This document shows, piece after piece, positions 60,502-64,000 of a stretch of 64,000 bases of DNA (within the stretch, counting starts at the first letter, position 1; the number at the start of each line of letters is the position of its first letter). This DNA comes from Leptospira langatensis (GTDB lineage: Bacteria > Spirochaetota > Leptospiria > Leptospirales > Leptospiraceae): NCBI RefSeq assembly GCF_004770615.1, contig NZ_RQER01000004.1, forward strand, positions 310,001-374,000, given 5' to 3'. The notes beneath the pieces were generated by a model, which ran no database searches, had not been told where the DNA came from, and saw nothing but the letters and a program-made list of their open reading frames with translations. The position numbers and the translations under genes are program-made.

Positions 60502-61665
60502 ATGGACTTCGCTCTTTCGGACGATCAAAAAGCGCTCAGAGATCTAGCTAGGGACTTTGCCAAAAACGAGATCAGACCCAAGGCAGAGCATCACGACAAA
60601 ACGGGTGAGTATCCTCTTCAAATCTTGAAGAAGGCATGGGAAACCGGCTTAATGAATATACACATTCCGGAAGCATATAACGGCGCCGGAATGGCCGAGT
60701 TGGATGACGTAATCATAGGCGAGGAATTATTCTGGGGATGTTCCGCAATGGCGACCGCTATTCTTGCAAACAACCTGGCTCTTGCTCCCGTTCTCATCGG
60801 TGCAAGCGAAGAAGTTTTGAAGAAATGGGTGCAACCCATGACGGAGCAATTCCAACTTTGCGCGTATGCAGTGACCGAGCCAGGGGCTGGTTCCGACGTT
60901 GCAGGGATCCGCACTTCCGCTAGAAAGGTTGGGGACGAATATATCATTAACGGTTCCAAGATGTGGATCACAAACGCAGGCTATGCGGATTGGTTCTTCG
61001 TTCTGACTAAAACAGATCCTGCTGCGGGTCATAAAGGGATCACCGGTTTTATCGTTAGTTCCAAGACTCCAGGTGTGATCGTCGGCAAGAAAGAGTTGAA
61101 CATGGGACAAAAATGTTCCGACACAAGAGGGATCTCTTTCGAAGAAGTAAAAGTCCATAAGAGCCAAATGATCGGTAAGGAAGGAGACGGTTTCAAGATC
61201 GCCATGGGTGCGTTCGACCATACTCGTCCTGGGGTTGCGATCGGAGCGGTCGGTGTAGCAAGAGCAGCCATGGAGCATGCATTAGAATATGCTAAGACTA
61301 GAACCGCTTTCGGCAAACCGATCGTAGAAAACCAAGCGATCTCCTTTATGATCGCAGAAATGGCGAGAGATATCGAAGCGGGCCGTCTTCTTTGCCACCA
61401 AGCCGCTTGGCTGATCGATAACGGTTTCAGGAATACGTACCAAGCATCTATCGCTAAAGCTTTCTGCGCGGACGCTTGTATGAGGATTACCACCGATGCG
61501 GTCCAAGTACTCGGCGGTTACGGTTTCAACTCGGAATATCCTGTGGAGAAACTGATGAGAGACGCTAAGATCTTCCAGATCTACGAAGGAACTTCTCAGA
61601 TCCAAAGATTGATCATCTCCCGTTATCTAACTGAAGGTAAGGGGATCGAAGGACCGAACCTCTGA
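60502..61665 (+). CDS. Acyl-CoA dehydrogenase
   Basis: A standard 387-residue flavin enzyme of beta-oxidation or branched-chain degradation. [20 protein letters not shown] opens the helical domain, and [20 protein letters not shown] and [16 protein letters not shown] bind flavin and substrate. The C-terminal domain has [20 protein letters not shown] and [20 protein letters not shown] with the catalytic Glu in YEGTSQ. Closest in look to short/medium-chain or isovaleryl-type enzymes. Its stop overlaps the inferred trpE start by three bases, an unusual operon partner. Confidence 0.95.
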   Translation: MDFALSDDQKALRDLARDFAKNEIRPKAEHHDKTGEYPLQILKKAWETGLMNIHIPEAYNGAGMAELDDVIIGEELFWGCSAMATAILANNLALAPVLIGASEEVLKKWVQPMTEQFQLCAYAVTEPGAGSDVAGIRTSARKVGDEYIINGSKMWITNAGYADWFFVLTKTDPAAGHKGITGFIVSSKTPGVIVGKKELNMGQKCSDTRGISFEEVKVHKSQMIGKEGDGFKIAMGAFDHTRPGVAIGAVGVARAAMEHALEYAKTRTAFGKPIVENQAISFMIAEMARDIEAGRLLCHQAAWLIDNGFRNTYQASIAKAFCADACMRITTDAVQVLGGYGFNSEYPVEKLMRDAKIFQIYEGTSQIQRLIISRYLTEGKGIEGPNL

Positions 61666-63176
61666 AGGAATTCTCCTTAACATACGAAGAATTTCTGGAA
61701 AAGACTAAGTCCGGAAATTTGATACCGGTGTTTAAACAGGTCTTTTTAGATCTGGAGACCCCCGTGTCCCTTTTTGCAAAATGGGGAGGCACGGAGGCAA
61801 AGCATTCCTTTCTATTGGAATCGGTAGAAGGTGGAGAGAACGTAGGTAGGAACTCTTTCTTAGGAAAGCAACCTTATCGATTGCTCTACGGAAAAAACGG
61901 TTTGTTCTACGTTTCCAAAAGGAACGAACCGGAAACAGAGATCATCACGTACGATCCTCTCTTCTTATTGGAATACTCAATGGGCGAGGACAAGTATGTT
62001 CCGGATCACAGACTTCCTTCTTTCCAAGGAGGAGCTGTGGGTTTTCTTTCCTTCGGCGCAGTCCGTTATTATGAGAATATTCCGGACACGAAACCGGAAG
62101 ACGAACCCGCTCCGGATGCATACTTTGCACTCTACGACGAGGTTTTGGTCGTGGATCATGTGGATCGTCTACTCAGGATCGTGGTCAACGCCAGACTTTC
62201 CGAATTCGAAGATCCGAAAGCCTGCTACGAAGCTACATTAGAAAAAATTGATGCGATTGAAAAGGAACTGAGAGAAGGAGAACTCCCCGGCTGGGTTTCG
62301 CATCCGCTCGAATCCAAAGAAAAACTGGAGTACGTTCCTAACATTCCGGACGAAGACTATAAAAAAGCGGTCCAGAAGGCGAAGGAGTACATTTATGCGG
62401 GAGATATCTTCCAAGTAGTTCCTTCTAGAAAGCTGGAGTTCCGTCCAGGAGTTCCTCCCTTCCAAGTTTATCGAGGATTGAGAACGGTAAATCCAAGTCC
62501 TTATATGTATTTCTTAAAGCTGGACGATATTTCTCTCGTAGGTTCTTCTCCCGAGATCATGGTCAAATGCAAGGATAGAAAGACCTACCTGAGACCGATC
62601 GCCGGCACGAGGCCGAGAGGAGCCAATCCGGAAGCGGACAAACTCCTGGAGGAAAATCTTCTTTCGGATCCGAAGGAAATCGCAGAGCATATCATGCTCG
62701 TGGACCTGGGCAGGAACGATCTAGGCAGGGTTTGCGAGGCAGGAAGCGTACGAGTGGAAGATTTCAAGATCATTGAGAAATATTCCCACGTTATGCATAT
62801 TGTAAGCCAATGTTCCGGAGTGCTGAACGAAGACAAAAGCGTTTACGACCTTCTTCGTGCTACTCTTCCTGCGGGAACGGTTTCCGGCGCTCCTAAGATC
62901 CGAGCCATGGAGATCATTGACGAGCTGGAGAGAACTCGAAGAGGGATCTACTCGGGAGCCCTGGGTTATATCTCTTATGCAGGCGATACGGATATGGCCA
63001 TTGTCATCCGCACTATTTCTTTTTACGGAGAGAAGGCGTTCGTGCAAGCGGGAGGAGGAGTGGTTTACGACTCTTCTCCGGAAGGCGAGTTAGAAGAGAC
63101 CAAGAATAAGATGGCAGCACTTCTCCGAGCGGTGGACTTCGCAAGAAACGGATTGAAGGGGGAATGGAACAGATGA
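61662..63176 (+). CDS. trpE: Anthranilate synthase component I, probable CTG start
   Basis: Synthesises anthranilate from chorismate with TrpG, first step of tryptophan synthesis. From TTG 61719 the chain would be 485 residues, but homology to the family N-terminus begins before it: the frame upstream reads [20 protein letters not shown], a conserved opening. No ATG, GTG or TTG precedes that segment before the next in-frame stop. CTG 61662 overlaps the TGA of the preceding gene (CTGA) with GAAGGA eight bases upstream, giving 504 residues. The core has [40 protein letters not shown], and [19 protein letters not shown]. The next gene, trpG, overlaps it by four bases. Confidence 0.93.
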   Translation: MKEFSLTYEEFLEKTKSGNLIPVFKQVFLDLETPVSLFAKWGGTEAKHSFLLESVEGGENVGRNSFLGKQPYRLLYGKNGLFYVSKRNEPETEIITYDPLFLLEYSMGEDKYVPDHRLPSFQGGAVGFLSFGAVRYYENIPDTKPEDEPAPDAYFALYDEVLVVDHVDRLLRIVVNARLSEFEDPKACYEATLEKIDAIEKELREGELPGWVSHPLESKEKLEYVPNIPDEDYKKAVQKAKEYIYAGDIFQVVPSRKLEFRPGVPPFQVYRGLRTVNPSPYMYFLKLDDISLVGSSPEIMVKCKDRKTYLRPIAGTRPRGANPEADKLLEENLLSDPKEIAEHIMLVDLGRNDLGRVCEAGSVRVEDFKIIEKYSHVMHIVSQCSGVLNEDKSVYDLLRATLPAGTVSGAPKIRAMEIIDELERTRRGIYSGALGYISYAGDTDMAIVIRTISFYGEKAFVQAGGGVVYDSSPEGELEETKNKMAALLRAVDFARNGLKGEWNR

Positions 63177-63751
63177 TCCTCCTCATCGATAATTACGATT
63201 CTTTTACATACAATTTATTTCAGTATTTCAGCCAGATCGGAAATAAGGTGGAAGTTTTTCGCAACGATAAGATCGATCTGAATACTATCCAAGACTTAAA
63301 GCCGAAAGGGATCGTTCTGAGTCCGGGCCCAGGAAGACCGGAAGATTCCGGAGTCTGCCTTGACGTATTAAAAGAGCTAGCGGGCAAACTTCCCATATTC
63401 GGGGTTTGCTTGGGTCACCAAGCGATCGGCCTTGTATATGGAGGAAAGATCGTGAACGCCCCAAGTATCATGCACGGAAAAGTTAGCTTGATCGAACACG
63501 ACGGTAAGGATATATATAAGTCCTTGCCTTCTCCTTTCTTAGCGACCCGCTATCATTCTCTCGTGATCCAACCGGAAAGTCTTCCTGCGGAATTAGAAGT
63601 CGCTTCTAAGACCGAAGACGGTGTGATCATGGGAGTGCGCCATAGAACAAAGGCTCATCTTTACGGAGTCCAGTTCCATCCTGAATCCATTATGACCCAA
63701 AACGGATTGGAAATCGTAAGAAATTTCTCTCGGATCGTTGCAGAAGCCTAA
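63173..63751 (+). CDS. trpG: Anthranilate synthase component II (glutamine amidotransferase)
   Basis: Class-I glutamine amidotransferase that supplies ammonia to TrpE, 192 residues. It starts [22 protein letters not shown] 63173 overlaps the trpE stop (ATGA) with GGGGGAA nine bases upstream, so it is preferred to ATG 63164. Active-site Cys lies in [13 protein letters not shown], His and Glu in [11 protein letters not shown]. It could also serve as PabA for folate synthesis, a common dual role. Tight overlap with trpE supports the anthranilate function. Confidence 0.95.
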   Translation: MILLIDNYDSFTYNLFQYFSQIGNKVEVFRNDKIDLNTIQDLKPKGIVLSPGPGRPEDSGVCLDVLKELAGKLPIFGVCLGHQAIGLVYGGKIVNAPSIMHGKVSLIEHDGKDIYKSLPSPFLATRYHSLVIQPESLPAELEVASKTEDGVIMGVRHRTKAHLYGVQFHPESIMTQNGLEIVRNFSRIVAEA

Positions 63752-63755
63752 ACTG

Positions 63756-64000
63756 ATGAAGATCTTCTTCCGTTTAATGTCTTATTCCGTACGCTATAAG
63801 TACAGATTCTCTTTGGGTATCGTATTTGCTCTTCTAACTGCGGTCCTAAACGCAGTCTCCTTGACCTCGATCATTCCTCTTTTCGATACAATGGCTGCGG
63901 ATCCGAATACCAGATTTCAATTCGAATTCACTGCGGCGGAACAAGAGATCATTACAAAAGAAGAATCGAATATAGGGATCCGCCTGAATCCTCTGGAAAG
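63756..64000 (+). CDS. ABC exporter, N-terminal part (cut by the window end)
   Basis: The first 81 codons of an ABC transporter gene that continues beyond the window. It begins [20 protein letters not shown], followed by TM1 (about 20-44, [20 protein letters not shown]) and [10 protein letters not shown], like MsbA-type lipid or multidrug exporters. ATG 63756 is four bases past the trpG stop. Family placement rests on the N-terminal membrane segment only. Confidence 0.7.
   Translation, partial: MKIFFRLMSYSVRYKYRFSLGIVFALLTAVLNAVSLTSIIPLFDTMAADPNTRFQFEFTAAEQEIITKEESNIGIRLNPLE

Noticed and set aside
1..64000. tRNA, rRNA, CRISPR arrays, prophage and insertion sequences
   Set aside because: Intergenic regions were read for cloverleaf arms, spaced direct repeats, transposase remnants and terminal inverted repeats; none was convincing.

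Overview
The window looks like a chromosomal segment of a Leptospira species or close relative (family Leptospiraceae). This is inferred from gene content, not from a database search. The signs are lipoprotein signals of the form L-L-S-N-C or L-T-Q-G-C, DUF1566 (Lcl-type) lipoproteins with Ig-like or chitobiase-type repeats, several SpoIIE phosphatases behind multi-pass membrane sensors, a STAS antagonist, AraC regulators with membrane-spanning N-termini, and tight sensor kinase/response regulator operons. Base composition is moderate and even. I found no tRNA, rRNA, insertion sequence, phage gene or CRISPR array.

Layout. 0.2-4.3 kb: a small hypothetical gene and an ethanolamine operon (permease, eutB, eutC). 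4.45-7.0 kb: ilvD and a helical hypothetical protein. 7.1-10.2 kb: two adjacent DUF1566 surface proteins. 10.6-14.7 kb: an acyl-CoA dehydrogenase, then ssb, an unusual hisI, mltG and a small coiled-coil gene. 14.8-16.9 kb: a response regulator and an LTxxQ-lipoprotein / ECF sigma / single-TM protein trio resembling Cnr-type metal-sensing modules. 17.2-20.6 kb: a secreted PI-PLC with a lectin-like tail, a DUF1801 protein with a histone-H1-like tail, and an alpha/beta hydrolase. 20.7-28.1 kb: a CsaA-like tRNA-binding protein and a signalling block (hybrid kinase, response regulator, CHASE3 kinase, 1046-residue SpoIIE phosphatase). 28.3-33.8 kb: a membrane glycosyltransferase-like protein, an acyltransferase, a STAS protein, rdgB and an ABC-F ATPase. 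34.0-40.6 kb: an OmpA lipoprotein, a TetR regulator, a crotonyl-CoA reductase-like enzyme, a quinone-oxidoreductase-like enzyme and an amidohydrolase. 41.2-48.6 kb: a secreted family-I lipase with a clear promoter, a ketopantoate-reductase-like enzyme, DUF2167, DUF2062 and TPR proteins, and a 7TMR-DISM/SpoIIE phosphatase. 48.7-57.8 kb: a two-subunit hydratase pair, a sulfatase-fold lipoprotein, an OmpA protein, an AraC regulator, a CocE-type hydrolase and a hypothetical. 57.8-64 kb: cutA, a patatin-like protein, two tandem genes for ~50-residue Lys/Glu/His-rich secreted peptides, an acyl-CoA dehydrogenase, trpE-trpG and the start of an ABC exporter.

Two themes recur. One is lipid metabolism: lipase, PI-PLC, patatin, two acyl-CoA dehydrogenases, hydratases and a crotonyl-CoA reductase. 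The other is envelope signalling: two SpoIIE phosphatases, STAS, ECF sigma, two-component proteins and OmpA-like proteins. The most noteworthy sequence-level signals are: a 10-base motif AACGAACGTT found four times, only between genes; a lectin-like domain whose two halves are in reversed order behind a PI-PLC; the ECF/LTxxQ/TM trio; the paired Lys/His-rich mini-proteins; a probable CTG start for trpE coupled to the preceding stop; a hisI with a displaced metal-binding motif; and dense inverted repeats in several intergenic regions.
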